Below are positions 1 through 8,733 of a stretch of 64,000 bases of DNA, one piece after another. Below the pieces are notes generated by a model. It saw only the letters and a program-made list of their open reading frames with translations, was not told where the DNA came from and did no database searches. Each line of letters opens with the position of its first letter. Positions within the stretch are counted from its first letter, which is position 1. This DNA comes from PFJX01 sp044227325 (GTDB lineage Bacteria > Pseudomonadota > Gammaproteobacteria > Burkholderiales > Thiobacillaceae): positions 89,320 to 153,319 of the forward strand of contig JBGAFI010000013.1 in NCBI GenBank assembly GCA_044227325.1. Reading direction: 5' to 3'. The position numbers and the translations under genes are program-made.

Positions 1-1339
1 TGCGGTCGATCAGGGCCGGGGCCAGGTAGCCGGCCAGGGCGGCGACCAGCAGGTTGAGCATCATGGCGGCGGCCATGACGCCGCCCAGGGCCATGTTCTT
101 GTAGAGCAGGAAGGCGACGAAGCCCATGATGCTGCCCCACACGGAACCGTTCAGCAGGGCGATGCCCAACTCCTTGGTGAGCATGCGGCGGGCGTTGTCC
201 TTGTTGATGAGGCCCAGGGCCAGGCCGCGCACCATCAGGGTGGATGTCTGGTTGCCGGAATTGCCGCCCATGCCGGCGACGATGGGCATGAGGGCGGCGA
301 GGGCGGCGAGTTTCTCGATGCTGCTCTCGAAGGCGCCCACCACGCGGGAGGCGATGAGGGCCGTCACCAGGTTGATGGCAAGCCATAGCCAACGGTTTTT
401 CGCGGCCTTCCAGACCGTGGTGAACAAGTCCTCCTCTTCCCGCAAGCCCACCAGTTGCAGCATGTCCTGCTCGGATTCGGCGCGGATGAAGTCCAGCACC
501 ACGTCCACGGTGAGGCGGCCCACCAGCCGGTTCTGGGCGTCCACCACCGGCGCGGTCACCAGGTCGTAGCGTTCGAAGGCCTGGGCGGCGTCGGTGGCTT
601 CGTCGGAGGGGTGGAACAGCACCGGGTCGTCGGACATGACCGCCGCCACGTGGGCTTCCGGGTCGTGCACCAGCATGCGCATCAGGGGCAGGGTGCCGAT
701 GATGCGGCGATCCCGCTCCACCACGAACAGCTTGTCGGTGTGGGGCGGCAGCTCGCCCAGAAAGCGCAGGTAGCGCAGGGCCACTTCCAGGGTGACGTCG
801 GCGCGGATGGTGACGAAGTCGTAGTCCATCAGGGCGCCGACGGATTCCTCGTCGTAGGACAGGGAGGATTCGACCTGGGCGCGCTTGGCCTGGTCCAGCG
901 ACTTCATCAGCTCCTGGACCACGTCCTTGGGCAGGTCCGGCGCCAAGTCGGCGATCTCGTCGGTATCCAGGCTGACGGCCGCGGCCACCAGCTCCCGGTT
1001 GTCCATGGAGGCGATCAGGGATTCCCGGACCGCGTCGGACACCTCCAGCAGGATTTCGCCGTCCCGTTCCGCCTTGACCAGATCCCAGACCAGGAGCCGG
1101 TCGTCCAGGGGCAGGGCTTCCAGGATGTAGGCCACGTCGGCTGGGTGCAGGCCGTCCAGCTTCTTCGAGAGGCCCGCCAGGTTCTGCTTGTGCACCAGGG
1201 ATTCCACCAGCTCGTGGCGCGGCATGTCCTGCTTGTGGACGAGCTCTTCCACCAGCTTGTGCCGGGCGAGGGCGTCCATTACCAGACGAAGGCTGTCTTC
1301 GACGGGCGCGTGGGCTTGGGTCTCGTGCGGATCGGTCAT
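1..1339 (-). CDS. mgtE: Magnesium transporter MgtE (C-terminus cut off by window edge)
   Basis: Inner-membrane Mg2+ channel/transporter. I translated the minus strand by hand from an ATG at 1339; it stays open for 446 codons to the window edge, so the last transmembrane helices are missing. The N-terminal MgtE_N helical superhelix covers about residues 30-150, a CBS pair about 150-280 (which senses Mg2+ in the family), and the membrane domain starts near residue 310. The hallmark MgtE segment MPIVAGMGGNSGNQTSTL lies just inside the membrane part. The first 60 residues contain a near-duplicated LVHKQ motif, as if a short helical hairpin had doubled. In known MgtE proteins cytosolic Mg2+ binding to the CBS/N domains closes the pore. 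The neighbour on the right (dihydroorotate-dehydrogenase-like) is on the same strand but separated by about 150 bases and a terminator, so mgtE is probably transcribed on its own. Identity is very likely. Confidence 0.93.
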   Translation of the reverse strand, partial: MTDPHETQAHAPVEDSLRLVMDALARHKLVEELVHKQDMPRHELVESLVHKQNLAGLSKKLDGLHPADVAYILEALPLDDRLLVWDLVKAERDGEILLEVSDAVRESLIASMDNRELVAAAVSLDTDEIADLAPDLPKDVVQELMKSLDQAKRAQVESSLSYDEESVGALMDYDFVTIRADVTLEVALRYLRFLGELPPHTDKLFVVERDRRIIGTLPLMRMLVHDPEAHVAAVMSDDPVLFHPSDEATDAAQAFERYDLVTAPVVDAQNRLVGRLTVDVVLDFIRAESEQDMLQLVGLREEEDLFTTVWKAAKNRWLWLAINLVTALIASRVVGAFESSIEKLAALAALMPIVAGMGGNSGNQTSTLMVRGLALGLINKDNARRMLTKELGIALLNGSVWGSIMGFVAFLLYKNMALGGVMAAAMMLNLLVAALAGYLAPALIDR

Positions 1340-1409
1340 GGCGGCGGACGTTGCGAAGTGGCCGGATTGTAGCTTCACCACCGGGCCGGGACAGGAAAAA
1401 CGCCCCGGG

Positions 1410-1427
1410 AAAAGCGCGCTCGCGCGC
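1410..1427 (-). terminator. Rho-independent terminator after the nifJ / DHOD-like operon
   Basis: Read on the minus strand, a GCGCGC stem with a tight GA-containing loop is followed by four U residues, then by a second short U run about ten bases on. It lies 60-80 bases after the stop of the DHOD-like gene and before mgtE. The U tract is short, so termination may be partial. Confidence 0.45.
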
Positions 1428-1487
1428 CCGGATCAGGCGGTCGGCGGGGCGGGCGGTTCCATCCCGGTTTGCCTAAGAGGCGCGGAA

Positions 1488-2501
1488 TCAGGTCAGGATT
1501 CCCGGCGATGGCGTGTAACTGTCCAGTACCTTCAGATAACCGGAGCGGGCCAGCACGCTGGGGTCCGGCAGGTTCTTCTGGCTCATGCTGCCCTTCAGTT
1601 GAGCGACGGAGGTGTATTCCCGTTCGCTCATCCAGATTTCCATCTGGCTCAGGATTTCCGTGAGCCGGTCCGGGCCGTGCAGGAGCAGGCAGGACGCCAG
1701 ATGCACCACATCCGCCCCGGCCAGCAGCATCTTCATGGCTTCCTGGCTGGTGTGCACGCCGCCGGTGGCGGCCAGGGTCAGGCGGGTGCGGCCGTGCAGG
1801 ATGGCGAGCCAGCGCATGCGCAACAGGGCCTCGTCCGGATAGGAGAGGTGGAGCTGGTCCACGGTGCGCAGATTGTCCAGGTCGATGTCCGGTTGGTAGA
1901 AACGGTTGAACAGGGCGACGCCACTGGCCCCCGCGCTTTCCAACTGTTTCACGAAATGGGGCAGGGAGGAGAAGAAAGGCGACAGCTTCATGATGATGGG
2001 CAGGCTCACCGTGCCGCGCAGCTCGCTGAGCAGGCTGACGTAGCGGGCTTCCACCGCTTCCCCGGAGAAATGGGCGTCCGCCGCCACGTGGTAGACATTG
2101 AGTTCCAGGGCGTCGGCGCCGGCTTGCCGCATTTCCCTGCCCAGTTCCACCCAGCCGGACAGGGAAACCCCGTTCAGACTCGCCACCACGGGAATCGACA
2201 GGCGTTCCTTGAGCCGGCGCAGGTGTTCCAGGTAGCGGTCCAGGCAGCTCTGGAATTCGCCGTGGTCGGGCAGGAAACCGTCCGCTTCGCCGTGGCCCAG
2301 ATCGGCGTGCAGGAGAAATCGCTCGGACATGGCCTCCTCCGCGCGCAACTCCTCCTCGAACAGGGAGTGCAGGACGATGGCGGCGGCGCCCGCATCCTCC
2401 AGGCGCAGGACCGTATCCAGCTTCTTGGACAGGGGCGAGGCGGAAGGTACCAGGGGATTCTTCAGCTTGAGTCCCACATACTCGGTGGAGAAATCGATCA
2501 T
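1488..2501 (-). CDS. Dihydroorotate dehydrogenase-like flavoprotein partner of NifJ
   Basis: A 337-residue TIM-barrel flavoprotein of the dihydroorotate dehydrogenase superfamily. The start ATG at 2501 follows the nifJ stop by one base (TGA-C-ATG), so the two are translationally coupled. The N-terminus (IDFSTEYVGLKLKNPLVPSA) is the usual FMN-barrel start and the FMN-phosphate region near residue 265 reads LAATGGVHTSQEA. In catalytic DHODs the central loop carries S-C-P-N with the base; here the corresponding stretch reads ELNVYHVAAD and has no Cys, so true orotate formation is doubtful. Proteins of this kind frequently sit beside pyruvate:ferredoxin oxidoreductase. I infer an accessory electron-transfer or unknown NAD(P)H/ferredoxin-linked reductase role. 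It is unlikely to be pyrD. A terminator follows. Confidence 0.85.
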   Translation of the reverse strand: MIDFSTEYVGLKLKNPLVPSASPLSKKLDTVLRLEDAGAAAIVLHSLFEEELRAEEAMSERFLLHADLGHGEADGFLPDHGEFQSCLDRYLEHLRRLKERLSIPVVASLNGVSLSGWVELGREMRQAGADALELNVYHVAADAHFSGEAVEARYVSLLSELRGTVSLPIIMKLSPFFSSLPHFVKQLESAGASGVALFNRFYQPDIDLDNLRTVDQLHLSYPDEALLRMRWLAILHGRTRLTLAATGGVHTSQEAMKMLLAGADVVHLASCLLLHGPDRLTEILSQMEIWMSEREYTSVAQLKGSMSQKNLPDPSVLARSGYLKVLDSYTPSPGILT

Positions 2502-2502
2502 G

Positions 2503-5500
2503 TCAGGCTCCTGTCTTGGGTGCGTCGGCATGGTTCTGGGCGAGTTCCTGATATGCCTTGTAGCGTTGTTCCGCTTCCTGCTGGGCCTGGGCCAGGAAGC
2601 GCTCGGCGGCTTCCGGGTGGCTGCGCGCCAGCATGGCGAAGCGGGTCTCGCTTTCCATGAAGGTCTTGATGGGCTGGCTGGGGGCGGCGGAATCCAGCTT
2701 GAACGGATTCGCGCCAGTTTCGGCAAGGCGCGGGTCGAAACGGAACAGGGGCCAGTGCCCGGTCTTCACCGCCAGATCCTGCTGGCGCTGGTTGTAGAGC
2801 ATGTCGTAGCCGTGGGCGATGCAGGGGCTGTAGGCGACGATCAGGGAGGGACCGGCATAGGCCTCGGCCTCGTGGAACACGCGCAGGGTCTGGGTGTCCT
2901 TGGCGCCGTAGGCCACTGTCGCGACGTAGACGTGGCCGTAGTCGCTGGCCAGCTTCGCCAGGTCCTTCTTCGCGGTGGCCTTGCCGCCGGCGGAGAACTT
3001 GGCCACCGCGCCGATGGGCGTGGCCTTGGAGGTCTGGCCGCCGGTGTTGGAGTAAACCTCGGTGTCCAGCACCAGGATGTTGACGTCGTAGGGGAGGGCC
3101 AGGACATGGTCCAGGCCGCCGTAGCCGATGTCGTAGGCCCAGCCGTCGCCGCCGATGATCCACACCGAGCGGCGGATCAGCCATTCGGCGACGCTGGCGA
3201 GTTCCTGCGCGCGGGGATGGCTTGAGGCGGCCAATTTTTCCAGCAACGCGGCGACCCGGCGGCGCTGTTCGTAAAGGCCGGCTTCCTCGTGTTGATCGGC
3301 TTCGACCAGGGCCTGGGCGAGGTCGCCGCCGATGTCGGTCGCCAGTTCCCTGACCAGCAGCTTCGCGTAATCCATCAACTGGTCCGCCGCCAGGCGCATG
3401 CCCAGGCCGAATTCCGCGTTGTCCTCGAACAGGGAGTTGCTCCAGGCCGGCCCGCGTCCGGCGCCGTTCACCGTGTAGGGCGTGGTGGGCAGGTTGCCGC
3501 CGTAGATGGAGGAGCAGCCGGTGGCGTTGGCGATCAGCATGCGGTCGCCGAACAACTGGGTCGCGAGCCGGATGTAGGGCGTCTCGCCGCAGCCGGCGCA
3601 TGCGCCGGAATACTCGAACAGGGGATCGAGCAGGGCGGAGCCGGGGATGGTGGTGTGCTTCAGGGCGCCCCGGTCGTATTCGGGCAACGACAGGAAGAAG
3701 GCGTAGTTGTCCCGCTCCTGTTCGCGCAGGGGCGCCTGGGGCGCCATGTTCACCGCCAGGCGGCTGACGTTGGACTTGTCGTGGATGGGGCAGGCCTCGA
3801 CGCAATCGCCGCAGCCGGTGCAATCCTCCGGCGCCACCTGGTAGCTGATGTGGGTGCCGGCCGGGTAGTCCTTGCTCTTCGCCGGCACGTGCTTGAAGGT
3901 GGGTGGCGCGTTCGCCGCGAGCTCGGCGGGGAACACCCGGGCGCGGATCGCGGAGTGGGGACAGACGAACACGCACTTGCCGCACTGGGTGCAGATGTCC
4001 GCTTCCCAGACCGGGATTTCCAGGGCGATGTTGCGTTTCTCGTACTGGGCGGTGGCGACGGGGAAGGTGCCGTCGATGGACATGAGCGACACCGGCAGGC
4101 GGTCGCCCAGGCCGTGGTGGATGGGCAGGGTGACCTCGCGCACGAAATCGGGAAGCAGGGCGGCGGACTCCGGCGGCGCGGCGGCGCTCTCAGCCTGGCT
4201 TGCGGCCTCGCTGGGAAGCGCGACCGGATGCAAGCGCGCCAGGGTCATGTCGATGGCGAGATGGTTCAGGTCGGCCAGCCGCTTGCTCTTCTTGCCGTAG
4301 GTCTTGTCCACCGCCTTCTTGATCGCCGCGATGGCTTCGTCCTTGGGCAAGATGCCGGAGATGGCGAAGAAGCAGGTCTGCATGATGGTGTTGATGCGGC
4401 GTCCCATCCCCGCCTCGTGCGCCACCTGGTAGGCGTCGATGACCCAGAGCCTCAGGCTTTTCTCGACAATCTGGGCGCGCATCTTCTCCGGGAGGGTGTG
4501 CCAGACCTGATCCGCCGGCGCCGGCGTGTTGAGCAGGAACACGCCGCCGGGCGCGGCATGGGCCAGAAGATCGTAGCGCTCGGTGAACACGGTCTGGTGG
4601 CAGGCGACGAAGCCGGCCATGTCGTCTTCCACCAGATAGGCGGAGCGGATCGGCGTTTTGCCGAAACGCAGGTGGGATACGGTCACCGCGCCGGATTTCT
4701 TCGAGTCGTAGACGAAATAACCCTGGGCCTGGAGTTCGGTGCCCTCGCCGACGATCTTGATGGAATTCTTGTTGGCCGACACCGTGCCGTCCGCGCCCAG
4801 GCCCCAGAACACCGCGTGCTGGAGCGCCCGCGCGGCCTCGGTGCGGAAGTCCGCGTCCCAATCCAGGGAGAGATGGGTCAGGTCGTCGTGGATGCCCACG
4901 GTGAACTGGCGTTTCGGCGCCGGCCTGGCCAGTTCCGCGAACACCGCCGCGACCATGCCCGGCGTGAATTCCTTGCTGGCGAGGCCGTAGCGGCCGCCGA
5001 TGATGCGCGGCATGGGGCGCTCGCCGTCCGCCGCCGATTGGGCCAGGGCGGTGACGATGTCCTTGTAGAGCGGCTCGCCGTCGGCGCCGGGCTCCTTGCA
5101 GCGGTCCAGCACGGCGATGGCCTGTGCGCCGGCGGGCAGGGCCCGCAGCAGGGCGGCGGCGGAAAACGGCCGATACAGCCGCACCTTGATGATGCCCACT
5201 TTCTCTCCCCGGACGAGCAGATGGTCCACCGCTTCGTGGGCGGTTTCCGCGCCGGAGCCCATGAGCACGATGACCCGCTCGGCGTCGGGTGCGCCCACAT
5301 ACTCGAACAGCTGGTAGCGACGGCCGGTCAGTGCGCCGAAGCGGTCCATCGCGTTTTGCACCACTTCGGGGAAAACATCGTAATAAGGGTTGGCGCGCTC
5401 TCGGGATTGGAAGAACACGTCCGGATTCTGGGAGGTGCCCCGGATCACCGGATGCTCCGGCGACAGGGCGCGGGCGCGGTGTTCCGCCACCTGGGTGTCG

Positions 5501-6084
5501 TCGATCATGGCGCGCACCGTTTCCAGCGCCACCGCGACGATCTTCGCCACCTCGTGGGAGGTGCGGAAGCCGTCGAAGAAATGGATCACGGGAATTCGGC
5601 CCGTCAGGGTCGCGGCCTGGGCGATGAGGGCGAAGTCCATGGCTTCCTGCACCGAATTGGAACACAGCATGGCGCAGCCGGTGGCGCGACAGGCCATGAC
5701 GTCGGAATGGTCGCCGAAGATGGACAGGGCGTGGGTCGCCAGGGTGCGCGCCGCGACATGCAGAACGAAGGGGGAAAGCTCGCCGGCGATCTTGTAGAGG
5801 TTGGGGATGAACAGCAGCAAGCCCTGGCTCGCGGTGAAGCTGGTGGCCAGCGCCCCGGAGGTCAGGGCGCCGTGCAAGGCGCCGGCGGCGCCGCCTTCCG
5901 ATTGCATCTCGATGATGCGGGGCACCGCGCCCCACAGGTTGGGCTTGCCCTGGGAGGCCCATTCGTCGGCCCATTCCCCCATGTTGGAGGAAGGGGTGAT
6001 GGGGTAGATGGCGACGACCTCGTTGCACTGATAGGCCATGCGCGCGGCGGCCTCGTTGCCGTCGATATTCAGGAATGTGCTCAT
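2503..6084 (-). CDS. nifJ: Pyruvate:ferredoxin (flavodoxin) oxidoreductase
   Basis: A single-chain, TPP-dependent oxidoreductase of 1193 residues that converts pyruvate and CoA to acetyl-CoA and CO2 while reducing ferredoxin or flavodoxin. I chose the ATG at 6084 because CGGGAG lies six bases upstream; another ATG exists seven codons earlier. Visible in order: the pyrimidine-binding domain I (YPITPSSNMGEWADEW), a gamma/linker domain, two [4Fe-4S] motifs of the 2x CxxCxxCxxxCP kind (CTQCGKCVFVCP and CTGCGDCVEACP, around residues 680-745), and the TPP-pyrophosphate domain with CAGCGE and the GCSSIYGGN and GGDGWAYDIGYGG segments. The usual length is about 1170-1200, so the gene is complete. It is followed by the DHOD-like gene in one operon. 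The enzyme is oxygen-sensitive in most bacteria, which suggests micro-oxic or anaerobic growth phases, or supply of low-potential electrons. Confidence 0.96.
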   Translation of the reverse strand: MSTFLNIDGNEAAARMAYQCNEVVAIYPITPSSNMGEWADEWASQGKPNLWGAVPRIIEMQSEGGAAGALHGALTSGALATSFTASQGLLLFIPNLYKIAGELSPFVLHVAARTLATHALSIFGDHSDVMACRATGCAMLCSNSVQEAMDFALIAQAATLTGRIPVIHFFDGFRTSHEVAKIVAVALETVRAMIDDTQVAEHRARALSPEHPVIRGTSQNPDVFFQSRERANPYYDVFPEVVQNAMDRFGALTGRRYQLFEYVGAPDAERVIVLMGSGAETAHEAVDHLLVRGEKVGIIKVRLYRPFSAAALLRALPAGAQAIAVLDRCKEPGADGEPLYKDIVTALAQSAADGERPMPRIIGGRYGLASKEFTPGMVAAVFAELARPAPKRQFTVGIHDDLTHLSLDWDADFRTEAARALQHAVFWGLGADGTVSANKNSIKIVGEGTELQAQGYFVYDSKKSGAVTVSHLRFGKTPIRSAYLVEDDMAGFVACHQTVFTERYDLLAHAAPGGVFLLNTPAPADQVWHTLPEKMRAQIVEKSLRLWVIDAYQVAHEAGMGRRINTIMQTCFFAISGILPKDEAIAAIKKAVDKTYGKKSKRLADLNHLAIDMTLARLHPVALPSEAASQAESAAAPPESAALLPDFVREVTLPIHHGLGDRLPVSLMSIDGTFPVATAQYEKRNIALEIPVWEADICTQCGKCVFVCPHSAIRARVFPAELAANAPPTFKHVPAKSKDYPAGTHISYQVAPEDCTGCGDCVEACPIHDKSNVSRLAVNMAPQAPLREQERDNYAFFLSLPEYDRGALKHTTIPGSALLDPLFEYSGACAGCGETPYIRLATQLFGDRMLIANATGCSSIYGGNLPTTPYTVNGAGRGPAWSNSLFEDNAEFGLGMRLAADQLMDYAKLLVRELATDIGGDLAQALVEADQHEEAGLYEQRRRVAALLEKLAASSHPRAQELASVAEWLIRRSVWIIGGDGWAYDIGYGGLDHVLALPYDVNILVLDTEVYSNTGGQTSKATPIGAVAKFSAGGKATAKKDLAKLASDYGHVYVATVAYGAKDTQTLRVFHEAEAYAGPSLIVAYSPCIAHGYDMLYNQRQQDLAVKTGHWPLFRFDPRLAETGANPFKLDSAAPSQPIKTFMESETRFAMLARSHPEAAERFLAQAQQEAEQRYKAYQELAQNHADAPKTGA

Positions 6085-6123
6085 TACGACTCCCGTTTCA
6101 GGCATGCGTGCTTCATTGGGCGC

Positions 6124-6165
6124 ATTCTAGGAGCCCGCGGCGAAAAAGGCTTGCGCGCGGGCTCC
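6124..6165. promoter_or_regulatory. Inverted repeat next to a -10-like box, nifJ/ntrB divergent region
   Basis: A perfect 10-base inverted repeat, GGAGCCCGCG at 6130-6139 and CGCGGGCTCC at 6156-6165, has a 16-base spacer. Directly next to its left arm lies ATTCTA (6124-6129), which on the minus strand is TAGAAT, a good -10 box for nifJ; no convincing -35 is visible. The repeat would therefore cover the -13 to -50 zone of nifJ, and it lies about 45-80 bases upstream of the predicted ntrB start point. It may be an operator; it could also simply be a stable GC hairpin. Confidence 0.35.
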
Positions 6166-6183
6166 CGGGCCGCGCGCCGCCAG

Positions 6184-6199
6184 TGGCCTGCTTCTTGCT
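6184..6199 (+). promoter_or_regulatory. Sigma-54-type promoter of ntrBC
   Basis: The sequence TGGCCTGCTTCTTGCT matches the -24/-12 consensus TGGCACG-N4-TTGCW at all but two defined positions, with the diagnostic GG (6185-6186) and GC (6197-6198) separated by ten bases. A start point near 6210 would leave a leader of about 19 bases before the ntrB ATG at 6229. This points to autoregulation by phosphorylated NtrC and RpoN. Confidence 0.6.
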
Positions 6200-6228
6200 A
6201 ATCTCAAGGCGAAAAGTTCATAGCTACC

Positions 6229-7257
6229 ATGACGAACACACCAAACACCGACATCCTGGCGACCGCGGTCATCATCGTGGATGCCGAACAGGTCACCCGC
6301 TATATGAACCCGGCGGCGGAAAACCTGTTGGGCATTTCCGCATACCACGCGTTGGAGCGGCCAGTGTCCATGTTGTTGGGCGATTGCACAGAATTGGTGC
6401 GTGCACTTGATAATGCTCTATTAGAGGGCGCAAGCTACACCGAGCATGACCTGGCCCTCACCCTCAATGGCCATACTCTGGTGCTTTCCGCGACGGTTTC
6501 GCCCCTGGACGATGCACACGGTTCGGCGGTGCTCGAATTGCACCCGGCCGCCGGCAACGTGCGCATTGCCCGCGACGAGCAGGTCATGGCCCAGACCCAG
6601 GCCAGCCAAGCCCTGTTGCGCCAGTTGGCCCATGAAATCCGCAATCCGCTCGGCGGCATACGCGGCGCGGCGCAGCTCCTGGAGGCGGAACTGGAATCCA
6701 GCGACCTGCGCGAATACACCCAGGTCATCATCCAGGAGACCAATCGGCTGCAAGGCCTGCTGGATCGCCTTTTGACCCCGGCCAAGCGGCCCGTGGTCCA
6801 GCCGGTCAACGTGCACGAGGTGCTGGAACGGGTGCGCAGCCTGCTGCAGGCGGAGTTCCCCCGCCTCAAGTTCCAGTGCGACTACGACATCAGCCTGCCG
6901 GAATTGGAGGGCGACCCGGAGCAGCTCATCCAGGCCGTGCTCAACATCGCCCGCAACGCCGCCCAGGCCATGCAGGGCGACGGCCGCATCGCCTTCCGTA
7001 CCCGCGCGGCGCGCCAGGTCACGCTGTCCATGAAGCTGTGGAAGCTGGCCATCCGCTTGGACGTCATCGACAACGGTCCCGGCATTCCCGAGGACATGCT
7101 GGGACGGGTGTTCTTTCCCCTGGTCTCCGGCCGGGAGGGCGGCACCGGCCTGGGGCTGACCCTGGCCCAGAGCCTGGTGCAACGCCACGACGGCGCGATC
7201 CACGTGGAAAGCCAGCCGGGCCGCACCTGTTTTTCCATCTATCTGCCTATCAAATAA
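6229..7257 (+). CDS. glnL: Nitrogen regulation sensor histidine kinase NtrB
   Basis: A cytoplasmic two-component kinase of 342 residues without membrane segments. It has an N-terminal PAS domain (about 8-110) and a HisKA H-box with QLAHEIRNPLGG (phospho-acceptor H135). The ATPase domain follows with an N box (LNIARNAAQAM), G1 (DNGPGIPED), F box (FFPLVSGREGG) and G2 (GTGLGL). NtrB phosphorylates NtrC under nitrogen limitation; PII protein turns this activity into phosphatase under nitrogen excess. A PII gene is present in this window at 29986-30324. ntrC follows 23 bases downstream. No clear Shine-Dalgarno precedes the ATG. The PAS-HisKA-HATPase architecture and the ntrC neighbour make the call firm. 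Confidence 0.95.
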   Translation: MTNTPNTDILATAVIIVDAEQVTRYMNPAAENLLGISAYHALERPVSMLLGDCTELVRALDNALLEGASYTEHDLALTLNGHTLVLSATVSPLDDAHGSAVLELHPAAGNVRIARDEQVMAQTQASQALLRQLAHEIRNPLGGIRGAAQLLEAELESSDLREYTQVIIQETNRLQGLLDRLLTPAKRPVVQPVNVHEVLERVRSLLQAEFPRLKFQCDYDISLPELEGDPEQLIQAVLNIARNAAQAMQGDGRIAFRTRAARQVTLSMKLWKLAIRLDVIDNGPGIPEDMLGRVFFPLVSGREGGTGLGLTLAQSLVQRHDGAIHVESQPGRTCFSIYLPIK

Positions 7258-7280
7258 AGAAGCATGAGGAGTCAATAATC

Positions 7281-8684
7281 ATGAAACCGGTCTGGATCAT
7301 CGATGACGACCGCTCCATCCGCTGGGTGTTCGAGAAAGCCCTGACCCGGGAGAACCTGCCGCACCGGATTTTCGACACCGCCGAGGCGGCCTTGCGCGCC
7401 CTGGATCGGGAAACCCCGGGCGCGGTGTTGTCGGATATCCGCATGCCCGGCATGAGCGGGCTGGAATTCATGGAGCACATCAAGACGCTGCAACCGCGCC
7501 TGCCCATCATCATCATGACCGCCTATTCCGACCTCGACTCGGCGGTCTCAGCCTTCCAGGGCGGCGCTTTCGAATACCTGCCCAAGCCCTTCGACGTGAA
7601 CCACGCGCTGGAGCTGATCCACCGGGCACTGGAGGAAGGCGCACGGGGCGAGGAGGCGCCGGGGCTGGACTCCGGCCTGGTCGGCCAGGCCATGCTGGGC
7701 CAGGCGCCGGCCATGCAGGACGTGTTTCGCGCCATCGGCCGGCTCAGCCAGAGCCACGCCACCGTGCTGATCACCGGCGAAACCGGTACCGGCAAGGAAC
7801 TGGTGGCCCATGCCCTGCACCGCCACAGCCCGCGCAAGGACAAGCCGTTCATCGCCCTGAACACCGCCGCGATTCCCAAGGATTTGCTGGAATCCGAGCT
7901 GTTCGGCCATGAGCGGGGCGCCTTCACCGGCGCGACCGCCTCGCGCCGGGGCCGCTTCGAACAGGCCGACGACGGCACCCTGTTTCTGGACGAAATCGGC
8001 GATATGCCCTCCGACTTGCAAACCCGCCTGCTGCGGGTGCTGGCCGACGGCGAGTTCTACCGGGTGGGCGGCCACGCGCCGGTGCGGGTCAATGTGCGGG
8101 TCATCGCCGCGACCCACCAGGCCCTGGAGGACCGGGTGCGGCAAGGACTGTTCCGGGAAGACCTGTTCCACCGCCTCAACGTGATCCGCATCAAGCTGCC
8201 CGCCCTGCGCGAGCGGCGCGAGGACATCCCCCTGCTGGTCAAACATTTCCTGCAGAAGAGCGCGAAGGATTTGGGCGTGGAAATGAAGTTGGTATCCGAC
8301 GAAGCCCTCAAGGCGCTCGCCGCCCTGCCTTATCCCGGCAACGTGCGGCAACTGGAAAACCTGTGCCACTGGCTCACCGTCATGGCGCCCAGCCAAGTCA
8401 TCGAGCCGAAGGATCTGCCGCCGGAAGCCTTGCAGGAATCCGCGAGCGCCGCCCTGGACTGGATGGAAGCCCTGGCCCGTACCGCCCAGGCCCGCCTCGG
8501 CAGGGGCGAGACGGGCATCCTCAACGACCTTACCTCCGAGTTCGAACGCACCCTGATCCGGGTCGCCCTGGCCCAGACCGGCGGCCGCAAGATCGAGGCG
8601 GCGAATCTGCTGGGTTGGGGCCGCAATACCCTGACCAGGAAGATCCAGGAACTGGGGATGGAAGCGGGCAGCGGAGAGGAATAG
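7281..8684 (+). CDS. glnG: Nitrogen regulation response regulator NtrC (sigma-54 activator)
   Basis: A 467-residue sigma-54-dependent activator. The receiver domain (1-120) has the acidic cluster IDDD and the phospho-acceptor D52 in SDIRMPGMSG. The central AAA+ domain starts with GETGTGKE (Walker A), continues with the sigma-54 contact loop GAFTGA and the Walker B segment LFLDEIGDMP, and ends near residue 380. The C-terminal Fis-type helix-turn-helix contains GRKIEAANLLGWGRNTLTRK. The start ATG at 7281 follows AGGAG (7267-7271). It forms an operon with ntrB. In the family, phosphorylated NtrC binds enhancers and drives glnA, glnK, amt and similar genes from RpoN promoters. Three sigma-54-like promoters are visible in this window, upstream of ntrB, the PEP-CTERM gene and, weakly, dctP. 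Only the first is an obvious NtrC target. Confidence 0.96.
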   Translation: MKPVWIIDDDRSIRWVFEKALTRENLPHRIFDTAEAALRALDRETPGAVLSDIRMPGMSGLEFMEHIKTLQPRLPIIIMTAYSDLDSAVSAFQGGAFEYLPKPFDVNHALELIHRALEEGARGEEAPGLDSGLVGQAMLGQAPAMQDVFRAIGRLSQSHATVLITGETGTGKELVAHALHRHSPRKDKPFIALNTAAIPKDLLESELFGHERGAFTGATASRRGRFEQADDGTLFLDEIGDMPSDLQTRLLRVLADGEFYRVGGHAPVRVNVRVIAATHQALEDRVRQGLFREDLFHRLNVIRIKLPALRERREDIPLLVKHFLQKSAKDLGVEMKLVSDEALKALAALPYPGNVRQLENLCHWLTVMAPSQVIEPKDLPPEALQESASAALDWMEALARTAQARLGRGETGILNDLTSEFERTLIRVALAQTGGRKIEAANLLGWGRNTLTRKIQELGMEAGSGEE

Positions 8685-8733
8685 GCCGCGCCTCGCCGGC
8701 CGGACTCGGCGCGTTCGGTCGCCGGTTTCTCGT

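Noticed and set aside
455..2660. Plus-strand open frames over the mgtE and DHOD-like region
   Set aside because: Hand translation of the minus strand gives MgtE with its hallmark motif and the DHOD-like barrel; the plus frames are antisense shadows.
3289..6201. A 970-codon open frame on the plus strand opposite nifJ
   Set aside because: It mirrors nifJ codon by codon; the translation is His/Gly/Val-rich low-complexity typical of antisense frames in GC-rich genes, with no family motif, while nifJ is unmistakable.
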